This document shows, in pieces, positions 24,504 to 32,615 of a stretch of DNA of 37,666 nt. The stretch's first letter is position 1, and each line of letters starts with the position of its first letter. Where the stretch lies: the NCBI GenBank assembly GCA_026988395.1, contig JALSLI010000172.1:1-37666 (forward strand), read 5' to 3'. This stretch comes from Flavobacteriaceae bacterium. GTDB taxonomy: Bacteria; Bacteroidota; Bacteroidia; Flavobacteriales; Flavobacteriaceae. Below the pieces are notes generated by a model. The model made no database searches. It had not been told where the DNA came from and saw only the letters and a list, made by a program, of their open reading frames with translations. The position numbers were made by a program, and so were the translations under genes.

Positions 24504-25123
24504 AATTACAACAACTAGGAATTACTGTTTCTAATAATAAAACAGCTGTTTTATTTGAAAAATTATATCCTGATTTTTTAGATGTTAAATATAATTTACC
24601 ATCACAATATATCTCAATGATGTGGGAAAGATACGAAAAGACAACTAACAGATCCGGAAACCAAAATGGGAGAATTTTTGAATATTTATTAGCAACTCTA
24701 TGTATTAGAGAAAACATCTTGCCTCTTTACATGAGTGCTAAAGTAGCTTTTGTACCAAATGTTATTTTTGATTTAATGTTCTACACAAGAGAACGAGGAC
24801 CTATCTGTTGGAGTGTTAAAACAAGTTTAAGAGAACGATATAAACAAGCCGATCTAGAATCAATTGCTTTAAAATACGTTCATCGCAAATCTTTAAGTTA
24901 TTTAATAACACTCAATAGCACAGAAGCTGAAAGTGTAAGAAATAAAATAAAAACAGGTGACGTTATTGGCTTAGATGATGTTATTGTTGCTACATCTTCT
25001 GATTTTGATGTTCTTGTTGAAAATTTAAAAACATTCGATTTTGAAGAACCTCCAACTGTAAAGGTTATAGAGTCTAACCAAATTGTAACTGTAGAAAAAG
25101 TCAAATCTGTTATCAATAATTAA
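24500..25123 (+). CDS. Probable type II restriction endonuclease (unrecognised family)
   Basis: This 207-residue protein overlaps the methyltransferase stop by 4 nt. That is the classic place for the cognate nuclease. I do not recognise its family. A possible PD-(D/E)XK core is visible: helix with Glu61 (NQNGRIFEYLLATL), Asp91 in VIFDLMFY, then Ser-Val-Lys at 105-107 (CWSVKTSLRERYKQADLE), where Ser replaces the usual acidic residue. The N terminus is helical. The C terminus (about 160-207) looks like a small accessory region. Nuclease function is inferred from neighbours and this pattern; a small accessory or control protein is less likely given the length and the basic R-E-R-Y-K segment. Confidence 0.65.
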   Translation: MKLQQLGITVSNNKTAVLFEKLYPDFLDVKYNLPSQYISMMWERYEKTTNRSGNQNGRIFEYLLATLCIRENILPLYMSAKVAFVPNVIFDLMFYTRERGPICWSVKTSLRERYKQADLESIALKYVHRKSLSYLITLNSTEAESVRNKIKTGDVIGLDDVIVATSSDFDVLVENLKTFDFEEPPTVKVIESNQIVTVEKVKSVINN

Positions 25124-25137
25124 ACAGCTTAATTATT
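25115..25137. terminator. AT-rich hairpin between convergent genes (possible bidirectional terminator)
   Basis: AATAATTAA and TTAATTATT form a 9-bp perfect inverted repeat around a 5-nt loop. It spans the stop codon of the presumed endonuclease and the stop codon of anmK. It has only A/T pairs and short T-runs, so it would be a weak terminator. Confidence 0.4.
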
Positions 25138-26191
25138 TTAATCCCCCAAAAACCACTCCGCTACAATGATCTTGCGAGGCACCGGTAACGCTTTTTAAAC
25201 AGTTAATTTTATTCTCTACTCTGCGTAAACCTAAGAAAGCAAAAATTAATGCTTCTTTAAAATCAATTGTTACCCTATCAGGTAATACAATTTTAGCTTT
25301 TGAATGAAAAGCAATTCTTTCCATTAAAAAAGTATTAAACGCTCCGCCACCTGTTATAAAAAGTGTTTTGTTTTCTTGAATTTTAAAAGAAATCTGAATG
25401 GTAATATGTTCTACATAAGTGCGTAAAATATCTTGTATCGAAAGATTAAATTTATCGATTATCGGAAAAATTAATTTTTGCACAAATTCAAATCCTAAAG
25501 ATTTTGGTTTATCATCTTGATAAAAATTCAACTTATTTAATGCTTTTAGTAGTGGTAGAATTATAGATCCTTTCTTGGCTATTTTACCTTTATCATCATA
25601 TGGAAAACCCAATTTGTTGGTATAATAATTCATTACAATATTAACCGGACAAATATCAAATGCCAATCTTTTACCCTTGTTGTCAAATGAAATATTAGCA
25701 AAACCACCCAAATTTAGACAATAATCATATTGATGAAACAAAATTGTATCGCCAATCGGTACAAGAGGAGCTCCTTGTCCGCCCAACTTTACATCTTGCG
25801 TTCTAAAATCACAAATTGTTTTTATTTTGGTTAAGTTAAAAATAGTTTGTCCGTCACCAATTTGCAAAGTATATCCTTTGTCAGGTTGATGATGAATCGT
25901 ATGCCCGTGCGAAGCTATAAAATCTACTTTTTCAATCTTATTTTTTTGGATGAAATCAGTGATTAATCCACTTAATAAAACGGCGTATTCTTCACTTAAT
26001 AATTCTAATTCATTCTCATTAAAATAAAAAGCTTCTTGTAATTTTTTTTTCCATAAATTGGAATACAGTATCGTTTCGGCACACATTATTTTATACGAAT
26101 AACCTTCCGATACATCGAAACGAACGTACACTAAATCCACACCATCTAAAGATGTGCCACTCATTAATCCGATTACAAAATAGCTTTTCAT
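25133..26191 (-). CDS. anmK: Anhydro-N-acetylmuramic acid kinase
   Basis: This 352-residue enzyme of peptidoglycan recycling phosphorylates and opens 1,6-anhydro-MurNAc to MurNAc 6-phosphate in the cytoplasm. It shows the ATP-binding GLMSGTSLDGVDL at residues 8-20, ASHGHTIHHQPDKGYTLQIGDG near 95-115, LGGFANIS near 145, and the late TGGGAFNTFLMERI. The length is close to the family norm. The 3' end converges on the restriction-modification module with 9 nt between stops. It is divergent from the acyl-CoA dehydrogenase gene. Confidence 0.95.
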   Translation of the reverse strand: MKSYFVIGLMSGTSLDGVDLVYVRFDVSEGYSYKIMCAETILYSNLWKKKLQEAFYFNENELELLSEEYAVLLSGLITDFIQKNKIEKVDFIASHGHTIHHQPDKGYTLQIGDGQTIFNLTKIKTICDFRTQDVKLGGQGAPLVPIGDTILFHQYDYCLNLGGFANISFDNKGKRLAFDICPVNIVMNYYTNKLGFPYDDKGKIAKKGSIILPLLKALNKLNFYQDDKPKSLGFEFVQKLIFPIIDKFNLSIQDILRTYVEHITIQISFKIQENKTLFITGGGAFNTFLMERIAFHSKAKIVLPDRVTIDFKEALIFAFLGLRRVENKINCLKSVTGASQDHCSGVVFGGLK

Positions 26192-26239
26192 TGTTTATAA
26201 ATTGATGTTCGAAAATAATCATAAAAATTAAATATTTAG

Positions 26240-26247
26240 TATATTTG
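26240..26247 (+). promoter_or_regulatory. -7 box (TATATTTG) of the acyl-CoA dehydrogenase gene
   Basis: TATATTTG fits TAnnTTTG and lies 27 nt before the ATG at 26275. No spaced -33 TTG found. Confidence 0.5.
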
Positions 26248-26274
26248 AGCAATCAAAATAAAATAAATAATTAA

Positions 26275-27417
26275 ATGGATTTTTCACTTACAGAAGAACA
26301 AATAATGATACGCGATGCTGCTCGCGATTTTGCACAAACAGAATTACTTCCCGGCGTTATTGAACGTGATGAAAAACAAGAATTTCCTCATGAACAGATA
26401 AAAAAAATGGGGGAAATGGGTTTATTAGGTATGATGGTTGACCCAAAATATGGAGGTGGCGGAATGGATGCTATATCTTACGTTTTGGCAATGGAAGAAA
26501 TATCAAAAGTGGATGCCTCTGCATCGGTAGTAATGAGTGTTAATAACTCGCTTGTTTGTTGGGGTTTAGAAACTTTTGGTACCGAAGAACAAAAACAAAA
26601 ATACCTTGTTCCGCTTGCAAAAGGCGAAATAATTGGTGCTTTTTGCCTAAGTGAACCGGAAGCCGGATCTGATGCCACTTCACAAAGAACAACAGCCGAA
26701 GATAAAGGCGATTATTACTTGTTAAACGGAACAAAAAACTGGATTACAAACGGTGGTAATGCCAGTGTTTATCTGGTAATTGCACAAACGCATCCTGAAA
26801 AAGGACACAAAGGAATTAATGCTTTAATTGTAGAAAAAGGACAAGAAGGTTTTGTTATTGGACCAAAAGAAAATAAAATGGGAATTCGTGGTTCAGACAC
26901 CCATTCTTTAATGTTTACCGATGTAAAAGTGCCAAAAGAAAATCGTATTGGCGAAGATGGTTTCGGATTTAAGTTTGCTATGAAAACCCTTGCAGGCGGA
27001 CGGATAGGTATTGCATCGCAAGCCTTAGGAATTGCATCAGGAGCATATGAATTGGCTTTACAATATTCAAAAGAACGTAAAGCTTTTGGGAAACCAATTT
27101 CACATCATCAAGCAATTGCTTTTAAATTGGCGGATATGGCAACCGAAATTGAGTGTGCAAGACATTTATGTATTAAAGCGGCGTGGGACAAAGATAATGG
27201 TCATGACTACACAACATCCGGAGCAATGGCAAAATTATACGCTGCCGAAATGGCAATGCGTGTTACCACGGAAGCTGTACAAATACACGGTGGTTATGGA
27301 TATGTAAAAGAATATCACGTAGAGCGAATGATGCGTGATGCTAAAATCACACAAATCTATGAAGGTACTTCCGAGATACAAAAAATTGTAATTTCACGTA
27401 GTGTTTTAAAAGACTGA
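26275..27417 (+). CDS. Acyl-CoA dehydrogenase, short/branched-chain type
   Basis: This 380-residue flavoenzyme introduces the alpha-beta double bond of acyl-CoA. It has the N-terminal helical domain (FSLTEEQIMIRDAARDFA), the beta domain with AFCLSEPEAGSD and KNWITNG, and the C-terminal helical domain with KERKAFGKPI and QIHGGYGYVKEYHVERMMRDAK. The catalytic base Glu is in IYEGTSEIQK near residue 362. This position and motif fit the butyryl-CoA/short-chain subgroup, but chain length cannot be fixed from sequence. The gene is monocistronic, with its own -7 box and a terminator after it. Confidence 0.95.
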   Translation: MDFSLTEEQIMIRDAARDFAQTELLPGVIERDEKQEFPHEQIKKMGEMGLLGMMVDPKYGGGGMDAISYVLAMEEISKVDASASVVMSVNNSLVCWGLETFGTEEQKQKYLVPLAKGEIIGAFCLSEPEAGSDATSQRTTAEDKGDYYLLNGTKNWITNGGNASVYLVIAQTHPEKGHKGINALIVEKGQEGFVIGPKENKMGIRGSDTHSLMFTDVKVPKENRIGEDGFGFKFAMKTLAGGRIGIASQALGIASGAYELALQYSKERKAFGKPISHHQAIAFKLADMATEIECARHLCIKAAWDKDNGHDYTTSGAMAKLYAAEMAMRVTTEAVQIHGGYGYVKEYHVERMMRDAKITQIYEGTSEIQKIVISRSVLKD

Positions 27418-27500
27418 TTTTTAAAATGACAAACTGTTTTAAGATTTTTAAATAATTGATGTTAAATTCTAAATTTACCTAAAACATCTTTAATTTTACA

Positions 27501-27533
27501 AAAAAAGAATCCAATTAGTTGGATTCTTTTTTT
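27501..27533. terminator. Bidirectional terminator between acyl-CoA dehydrogenase and yjjG
   Basis: AAAAAAGAATCCAA and TTGGATTCTTTTTT give a 14-bp perfect stem with loop TTAG, followed by another T. The A-run on the left arm makes it work on the minus strand too, where yjjG ends 18 nt upstream. Confidence 0.88.
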
Positions 27534-27550
27534 GACAATCTAATTTAAAT

Positions 27551-28234
27551 TTACAAAATATTTTTAATTTCTTCTAATTTCATAATGGCATTAATACCTG
27601 CAGGAACTTGTTGTTTTTCCGGATTAAAAAACAGTGCTTTCATTCCTACATTTTTTGCTCCATAAATATCGGCTTCCAAATTATCTCCAATCATTAAACT
27701 TTGATATGTTTTGGCTTTTGTAATATCTAATGCATGATGAAATACTTTTGGATTTGGTTTTTTAACACCTACACTTTCGGAGGTAATTACAGTCTTAAAA
27801 AAATGAACAATACCTGATTTTTCTAATTTAGATTGCTGAATTTCTTTAAAGCCATTTGTAATAATATGTAAATCGTATTTTGGCTGTAAATACTGTAAAA
27901 TTTCGGTTGTACCATCGAATAATTGGTTGTAATTTGCTAAATTATCGATATATTCAATGGCCAATTTTTCAATTAAATCATCTTGAATTTTATAATTAAT
28001 TTGATCAAAAGTATCTTTTAATCTACCATAACGCAAATTGTCTTTATTTACTTTTTCCTCACGATATAATTTCCAATAATGGTGGTTTATCGGAATGTAT
28101 TTTTCTAAAAATAAATTGATGTCTATTTCTAAATTGTTTTCTTTAAAAATTTGTTGGTATGTTTTTTTGGAATTAGCTTCAAAATCCCACAAGGTATGAT
28201 CTAAATCGAAAAAAATATGTTGTATATTATTCAT
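27551..28234 (-). CDS. yjjG: YjjG-family noncanonical pyrimidine nucleotidase (HAD)
   Basis: This 227-residue HAD-superfamily hydrolase has motif I FFDLDHTLWDFEANS (nucleophile in DLDHT) and a long helical cap (about residues 20-95). Motif II is IITNGFKEIQ, the motif III Lys is near VGVKKPNPKVF, and motif IV is MIGDNLEADIYGAKN. YjjG relatives dephosphorylate modified pyrimidine nucleotides (dUMP, dTMP analogues), which fits its position next to dut, separated by 108 nt containing a tandem repeat. The functional link to dut is inference from neighbourhood. Confidence 0.92.
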   Translation of the reverse strand: MNNIQHIFFDLDHTLWDFEANSKKTYQQIFKENNLEIDINLFLEKYIPINHHYWKLYREEKVNKDNLRYGRLKDTFDQINYKIQDDLIEKLAIEYIDNLANYNQLFDGTTEILQYLQPKYDLHIITNGFKEIQQSKLEKSGIVHFFKTVITSESVGVKKPNPKVFHHALDITKAKTYQSLMIGDNLEADIYGAKNVGMKALFFNPEKQQVPAGINAIMKLEEIKNIL

Positions 28235-28278
28235 AATTAATTTTACTACCTTCAGCTTATTCGTTTTTTATTTAAATT

Positions 28279-28342
28279 ATCATTCATAACTCATCATTCA
28301 TAACTCATCATTCACAACTCATAATTCATAACTCATCATTCA
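28279..28342. repeat. 14-bp tandem repeat between dut and yjjG
   Basis: Four consecutive 14-nt units of consensus ATCATTCATAACTC fill 28279-28334 with two single-base variants (C in unit 3, A in unit 4). A partial fifth unit starts at 28335 and runs into the dut stop codon. The pattern is of the short minisatellite type found in intergenic DNA. There is no spacer variation, so it is not CRISPR. Confidence 0.9.
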
Positions 28343-28774
28343 TTAAACTCCTGTGCTTCCAAATCCTCCTTCTCCTCTATTTGTTTTATCTAAAATCGCT
28401 ACCTCTATCCATTTGGCTTGTTCGTATTTTGCGATGACCATTTGTGCAATACGATCGCCATCATTGATTACAAAATCTTCATTTGATAAATTAATTAATA
28501 TAACTCCTATCTCGCCACGATAATCGGCATCTATGGTTCCCGGAGCGTTTAAAACCGTAATTCCTTTTTTAATTGCCAATCCGCTTCTTGGTCTTACTTG
28601 TGCTTCGTACCCTTGTGGAAGAGCCATAAACAATCCGGTTTTTACAATACAACGTTCCATTGGTTTTAGCGTAATTGGAGCTGTTAAATTTGCTCTTAAA
28701 TCCATTCCTGCACTTGATTTTGTCTCGTAATGTGGTAAATTATGCTTGGATTTATTGATAATTTCTATTTTCAT
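28343..28774 (-). CDS. dut: dUTP diphosphatase
   Basis: This 143-residue trimeric enzyme hydrolyses dUTP to dUMP. All five motifs are present: [43 protein letters not shown] and the C-terminal P-loop-like arm [10 protein letters not shown]. The length is typical. It starts 1 nt after the flippase stop, so it is probably carried on the same transcript as the polysaccharide genes upstream or the flippase promoter. The tandem repeat begins at its stop codon. Confidence 0.97.
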   Translation of the reverse strand: MKIEIINKSKHNLPHYETKSSAGMDLRANLTAPITLKPMERCIVKTGLFMALPQGYEAQVRPRSGLAIKKGITVLNAPGTIDADYRGEIGVILINLSNEDFVINDGDRIAQMVIAKYEQAKWIEVAILDKTNRGEGGFGSTGV

Positions 28775-28775
28775 A

Positions 28776-30230
28776 TTAATGTGATTTTTCGTTCATTTCT
28801 TCCGATAAGGGAATTATTTCCTTACGATACACAATTCCCAAAAGGATAATTAACATAAATGTGGAAAAAATATAATTCTGTTGAAATTTATAAAAAGATA
28901 AGAATGCCATAGTTGCCGATAACAAGATATAAAAACTTATTTTAGGGATATTATACTGTATTTTATAGTGATTTCTACTGTATAAATAAGACATTAACAT
29001 CATAGAACCATAGGCAATTAAAGTAATCCAAGCAGAAGCCATATATCCGTAAACGGGAATGAAAATTACATTTAATACAATGGTTATTACTGCTCCGGCA
29101 ATGGAAAAAAACATTCCGTATTTGGTTTTATCGGTTAGTTTATACCAAACAGAAAGATTGTGATAAATCCCTAAAAATAGGTTTGCCAATAAGATGATTG
29201 GTACTATTTGAAGTGCTTGATAATATTCCGGTCTTCCGAGGATTATTTTAGCAAATAACGGTAAATACGCTACAATTACAAATAAAATAATGGCTCCTGT
29301 TATTACAAACCAGTTTAAAATAGCAGCATAATTTTTTTTAGCATCTTTATGTGTTGCATGATTAAAGAAAAACGGCTCTGCTCCTAATCTGAATGCGGTA
29401 ATAAAAAGTGTCATAAACACGCCTAATTTATAGCATGCCGCATAAATTCCCATTGTTTCTTTTCCTTGAAAACGCTCGATTAAAATTTTATCTAAATTCT
29501 CATTGGTAATATAAGCTACTCCGGCAATCATAACCGGAATTCCGTATCGCAACATCTTATTTAAAAGTATTTTATCAAATGAAAAACGGAATTTAAAAAT
29601 AATAGGCAACATAGCAACAAATGTAAATAAAGATGCTATTACACCTGCAAAAAAGACATAGGTTACTTGTGGAGCTTCGCCAAAATAACGGACAAACAAT
29701 TCAGGCAACTGAATATTATATTTAGGAATTATCCACAAAAAAAACACATTTAAAACTGCATAGATTATTACATTACTTATTTTAAAAAAGGCAAATTTAA
29801 TTGGTCTGTTGCTTGCTCTTAAATACGCATAAGGTATCACCACAATGGTATCTAAAATTAATGTATAAACCAATAATTTGTAATAAATTGGTTTTGAGAA
29901 ATTTAAAAAATTACTTATCGGATTTGCAAAAGAAAGTGACAAAATAGAAAATACAAATACAGTACTTAAAACTGCTAGAAAGGAAGTAGAAACAACTCGG
30001 TTTTTTTCTTTTTCTTTTGAAAAAAAACGAAAAAATGCAGTTTCTAATCCAAAAGTTAAAATAACATTTAAATAAGCTGCATAAATATAAAAACTGGTGT
30101 CTTGTGAGTAATTTGAAGCTTCAAAAACACTTGTTTTTAATTTGGTTAATAAAATGGTTATTGCTCTTGGTAAAACCGAGGCAACTCCATAAATAATAGT
30201 GTCTTTAAAAAATTTTTTTAAGGTACTCAA
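28776..30230 (-). CDS. Wzx-type polysaccharide flippase
   Basis: This 484-residue protein has about 14 hydrophobic segments, the layout of the MOP/MATE-like oligosaccharide flippases. It shows the N-terminal amphipathic start ([24 protein letters not shown]) and family-like charged residues in TM segments such as [28 protein letters not shown] near residue 230. It would move lipid-linked sugar repeat units across the inner membrane. It lies 69 nt downstream of the UDP-sugar dehydrogenase and has its own possible -7 box, so it and dut may be partly uncoupled from the upstream genes. Confidence 0.88.
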   Translation of the reverse strand: MSTLKKFFKDTIIYGVASVLPRAITILLTKLKTSVFEASNYSQDTSFYIYAAYLNVILTFGLETAFFRFFSKEKEKNRVVSTSFLAVLSTVFVFSILSLSFANPISNFLNFSKPIYYKLLVYTLILDTIVVIPYAYLRASNRPIKFAFFKISNVIIYAVLNVFFLWIIPKYNIQLPELFVRYFGEAPQVTYVFFAGVIASLFTFVAMLPIIFKFRFSFDKILLNKMLRYGIPVMIAGVAYITNENLDKILIERFQGKETMGIYAACYKLGVFMTLFITAFRLGAEPFFFNHATHKDAKKNYAAILNWFVITGAIILFVIVAYLPLFAKIILGRPEYYQALQIVPIILLANLFLGIYHNLSVWYKLTDKTKYGMFFSIAGAVITIVLNVIFIPVYGYMASAWITLIAYGSMMLMSYLYSRNHYKIQYNIPKISFYILLSATMAFLSFYKFQQNYIFSTFMLIILLGIVYRKEIIPLSEEMNEKSH

Positions 30231-30252
30231 AAAATTAGGTTTCGTTTAGCTA

Positions 30253-30260
30253 CAAAAATA
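30253..30260 (-). promoter_or_regulatory. -7 box (TATTTTTG) upstream of the flippase gene
   Basis: On the minus strand TATTTTTG lies 22 nt before the flippase ATG at 30230. It suggests a separate promoter for flippase-dut inside the polysaccharide locus. No -33 TTG at the right distance. Confidence 0.45.
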
Positions 30261-30299
30261 CAATTTAGAAATGTTTAACGATACTTTTTTACATAAAAC

Positions 30300-31598
30300 T
30301 TATAATCGCATATCTGAATTTTCTTTTGGTAACATTGCTTTAACATCGTAAATAATGTGGTTTTCATTTAAAATATCATCCAAATCAATATCTTTAAAAA
30401 TATCGTGAGCTACAACAATTATCACACCATCATATTTTTTATTTATATCTTTAAAATCGGATATTAAATCTAAATCATACTCATGTTTTACTGCCGAAAC
30501 TGTTGCCCAAGGATCATAAACATCAACATTTACTTTAAAGGATTTTAACTCATTAATCACATCGATAGCTCTGGAATTTCTAATATCCGGACAATTCTCT
30601 TTAAAAGTAATTCCTAACACCAAAACATTTGCATCCTTAACATTAATATCTTTTTTAATCATTAATTTAACTGTTTCTTGAGCTACAAATCCTCCCATAC
30701 TATCATTTAAACGGCGACCTGCTAAGATTATTTCGGGATTATAACCTAATTGGATGGCTTTTTGAGCCAAATAATATGGATCAACGCCAATACAATGTCC
30801 GCCAACCAAACCTGGTTTAAAAGGTAAAAAGTTCCATTTTGTTCCTGCTGCGGCAAGTACTTCGTTGGTATCAATATCCATTAATTTGAATATTTTTGAC
30901 AATTCATTTACAAAGGCAATATTGATATCTCGCTGTGAATTTTCGATAACTTTTGCTGCCTCTGCAACTTTTATACTTGGTGCTAAGTGCGTTCCGGCAG
31001 TAATAATACTTTTATAGACAGCATCGATTTTTTTACCGATTTCGGGTGTAGAGCCTGAGGTTACTTTTAAAATTTTGGTAACTGTTCTTTCTTTATCTCC
31101 GGGATTAATCCTTTCGGGAGAATAGCCAACATAAAAATCTTCGTTAAATTTTAAACCGGAAATTTTTTCTAAAATAGGCACACATTCTTCTTCGGTTGCT
31201 CCCGGAAAAACTGTAGATTCGTACACAACAATATCGCCTTTTTTAAGATATTTTCCAACGGTTTCACTTGCTTTATATAGAGGTGATAAATCCGGTTTAT
31301 TATTTTTATCCACAGGAGTAGGCACAGTAACAATATAAAAATTTGCTTGCTCTAAATCGTTTAAATTTGTAGTAAACCAAAGACCTTTTCCGGTACCTAA
31401 ATCGGTTTTATCATTTACATTTACCGATTTCAATTCGTCAGAAGTAGTTTCTAATGTTACATCTCTATTATTTCTAAGTTGTTCAATTCTATTTTGATTA
31501 ATATCAAATCCGATAGTTGGATATTTTTTTGCAAATTCTACTGCCAGAGGCAAGCCTACATATCCTAAACCGATTATTGCTATTTTAATATTCTCCAT
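30300..31598 (-). CDS. tviB: UDP-HexNAc 6-dehydrogenase, TviB/WbpO-like
   Basis: This 432-residue NAD-dependent dehydrogenase oxidises the C6 hydroxyl of a UDP-N-acetylhexosamine to the uronic acid. It shows the N-terminal Rossmann IAIIGLGYVGLPLAVEF, VTVPTPVDKNNKPDL, YESTVFPGATEEECVP, YSPERINPGDK, the catalytic Cys in GGHCIGVDPYYL near residue 265, and a second NAD-like fold with LGITFKENCPDIRNSR and a DMRL C terminus. The pattern is closest to Vi-antigen TviB and WbpO rather than to UDP-glucose dehydrogenases. UDP-GlcNAc and UDP-GalNAc cannot be told apart. The stop of the oxidoreductase upstream is directly adjacent (0 nt). Confidence 0.92.
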   Translation of the reverse strand: MENIKIAIIGLGYVGLPLAVEFAKKYPTIGFDINQNRIEQLRNNRDVTLETTSDELKSVNVNDKTDLGTGKGLWFTTNLNDLEQANFYIVTVPTPVDKNNKPDLSPLYKASETVGKYLKKGDIVVYESTVFPGATEEECVPILEKISGLKFNEDFYVGYSPERINPGDKERTVTKILKVTSGSTPEIGKKIDAVYKSIITAGTHLAPSIKVAEAAKVIENSQRDINIAFVNELSKIFKLMDIDTNEVLAAAGTKWNFLPFKPGLVGGHCIGVDPYYLAQKAIQLGYNPEIILAGRRLNDSMGGFVAQETVKLMIKKDINVKDANVLVLGITFKENCPDIRNSRAIDVINELKSFKVNVDVYDPWATVSAVKHEYDLDLISDFKDINKKYDGVIIVVAHDIFKDIDLDDILNENHIIYDVKAMLPKENSDMRL

Positions 31599-32615
31599 TT
31601 AGTTGGCACTTTTATAAATTCGTTCTATAATATCTACAATTTTTAAACCTTCCAAAGCATTTGTTTTAATTGGCTTATTTCCTTTTAAAACATCTACCAC
31701 ATTTTCAAAGACATAATGATGATTTTGAGCAGATCCTTTATATGCTCCGTAATCGTTGCCCGGATTTGTAGGTTTTAACACAGGCATTTCATAATTTTTA
31801 ATGTGACAATATTCAACTTCGTTCATGTATTGTCCGCCTATTTTAACCGAACCATTTTCGGCAATAATGGTAATGGAACTTTCCATATTTTTATCAAATA
31901 ATGCGGTGGAGAAATTAAAATTTCCTATTCCTCCGTTTACAAACTCAAAATTTACTACTCCGGCGTCTTCAAAATCAGTTAATTTTTGATGTTTAAAATC
32001 CTTTAAGATTGTATGGATGTTTTTGATATCGCCAAACAACCAATACATAATATCAATAAAGTGAGAAAATTGTGTAAATAGCGTTCCACCATCTAATTTT
32101 TCATCACCATGCCAACTGTCTTTGGTATAATAACGCTCATCTCTGTTCCAAAAACTATTAATATGCACCGAATAAATTTCGCCCAAAGTACCATTGCTCA
32201 CTAACTCTTTTATCCATACAGAAGGTGGCGAATAACGATTTTGCATTACCGTAAATATTTGTTTGGAAACTTCTAATCCTTTAAAAATAATTCTTTCGGC
32301 ATCAGCCTTATTTAAAGCCATTGGCTTTTCTATAACCACGTGTTTTTTAGCTTCCAATGCTTTTATTGCTTGCTCTGCATGCAAACCGTTTGGTGTTGCG
32401 ATTGAAACCACATCAACATCTAGATTGCTATTTAGTAAATCTTCTATATCGGAAAAAAAAGAAGCATTATACGAATCAATATTTAATTCATTTTTTGGTT
32501 TTACATCTACTAGTGCTACCAATTCGCAATTAGGGTTTCTGGATATCATCTCTGCATGACGTTTGCCTATGTGACCACACCCAACGACTGCAAATTTTAT
32601 TTTATCTTCTTTCAT
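31599..32615 (-). CDS. Gfo/Idh/MocA-family sugar oxidoreductase (WbpB/WlbA-like?)
   Basis: This 338-residue NAD(P)-dependent oxidoreductase has an N-terminal Rossmann fold (FAVVGCGHIGKRHAEMI) and the EKP motif in HVVIEKPMALN near residue 95. The C-terminal beta-sheet domain contains DGGTLFTQFSHFIDIMYWLFG, whose His and Asp line the active site. Next to a UDP-HexNAc 6-dehydrogenase, the plausible role is 3-oxidation of the UDP-uronic acid, as in WbpB/WlbA, on the way to a 3-amino sugar. The aminotransferase and acetyltransferase of that pathway are not in the window, so this is inference. It overlaps wzc by 4 nt. Confidence 0.85.
   Translation of the reverse strand: MKEDKIKFAVVGCGHIGKRHAEMISRNPNCELVALVDVKPKNELNIDSYNASFFSDIEDLLNSNLDVDVVSIATPNGLHAEQAIKALEAKKHVVIEKPMALNKADAERIIFKGLEVSKQIFTVMQNRYSPPSVWIKELVSNGTLGEIYSVHINSFWNRDERYYTKDSWHGDEKLDGGTLFTQFSHFIDIMYWLFGDIKNIHTILKDFKHQKLTDFEDAGVVNFEFVNGGIGNFNFSTALFDKNMESSITIIAENGSVKIGGQYMNEVEYCHIKNYEMPVLKPTNPGNDYGAYKGSAQNHHYVFENVVDVLKGNKPIKTNALEGLKIVDIIERIYKSAN

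Noticed and set aside
22837-25132. Insertion sequence or integrase borders around the restriction-modification module
   Set aside because: No transposase, integrase, target duplication or inverted terminal repeats could be found in the short flanks.
28279-28342. CRISPR array
   Set aside because: Units are 14 nt and directly contiguous, with no unique spacers and no cas genes nearby.
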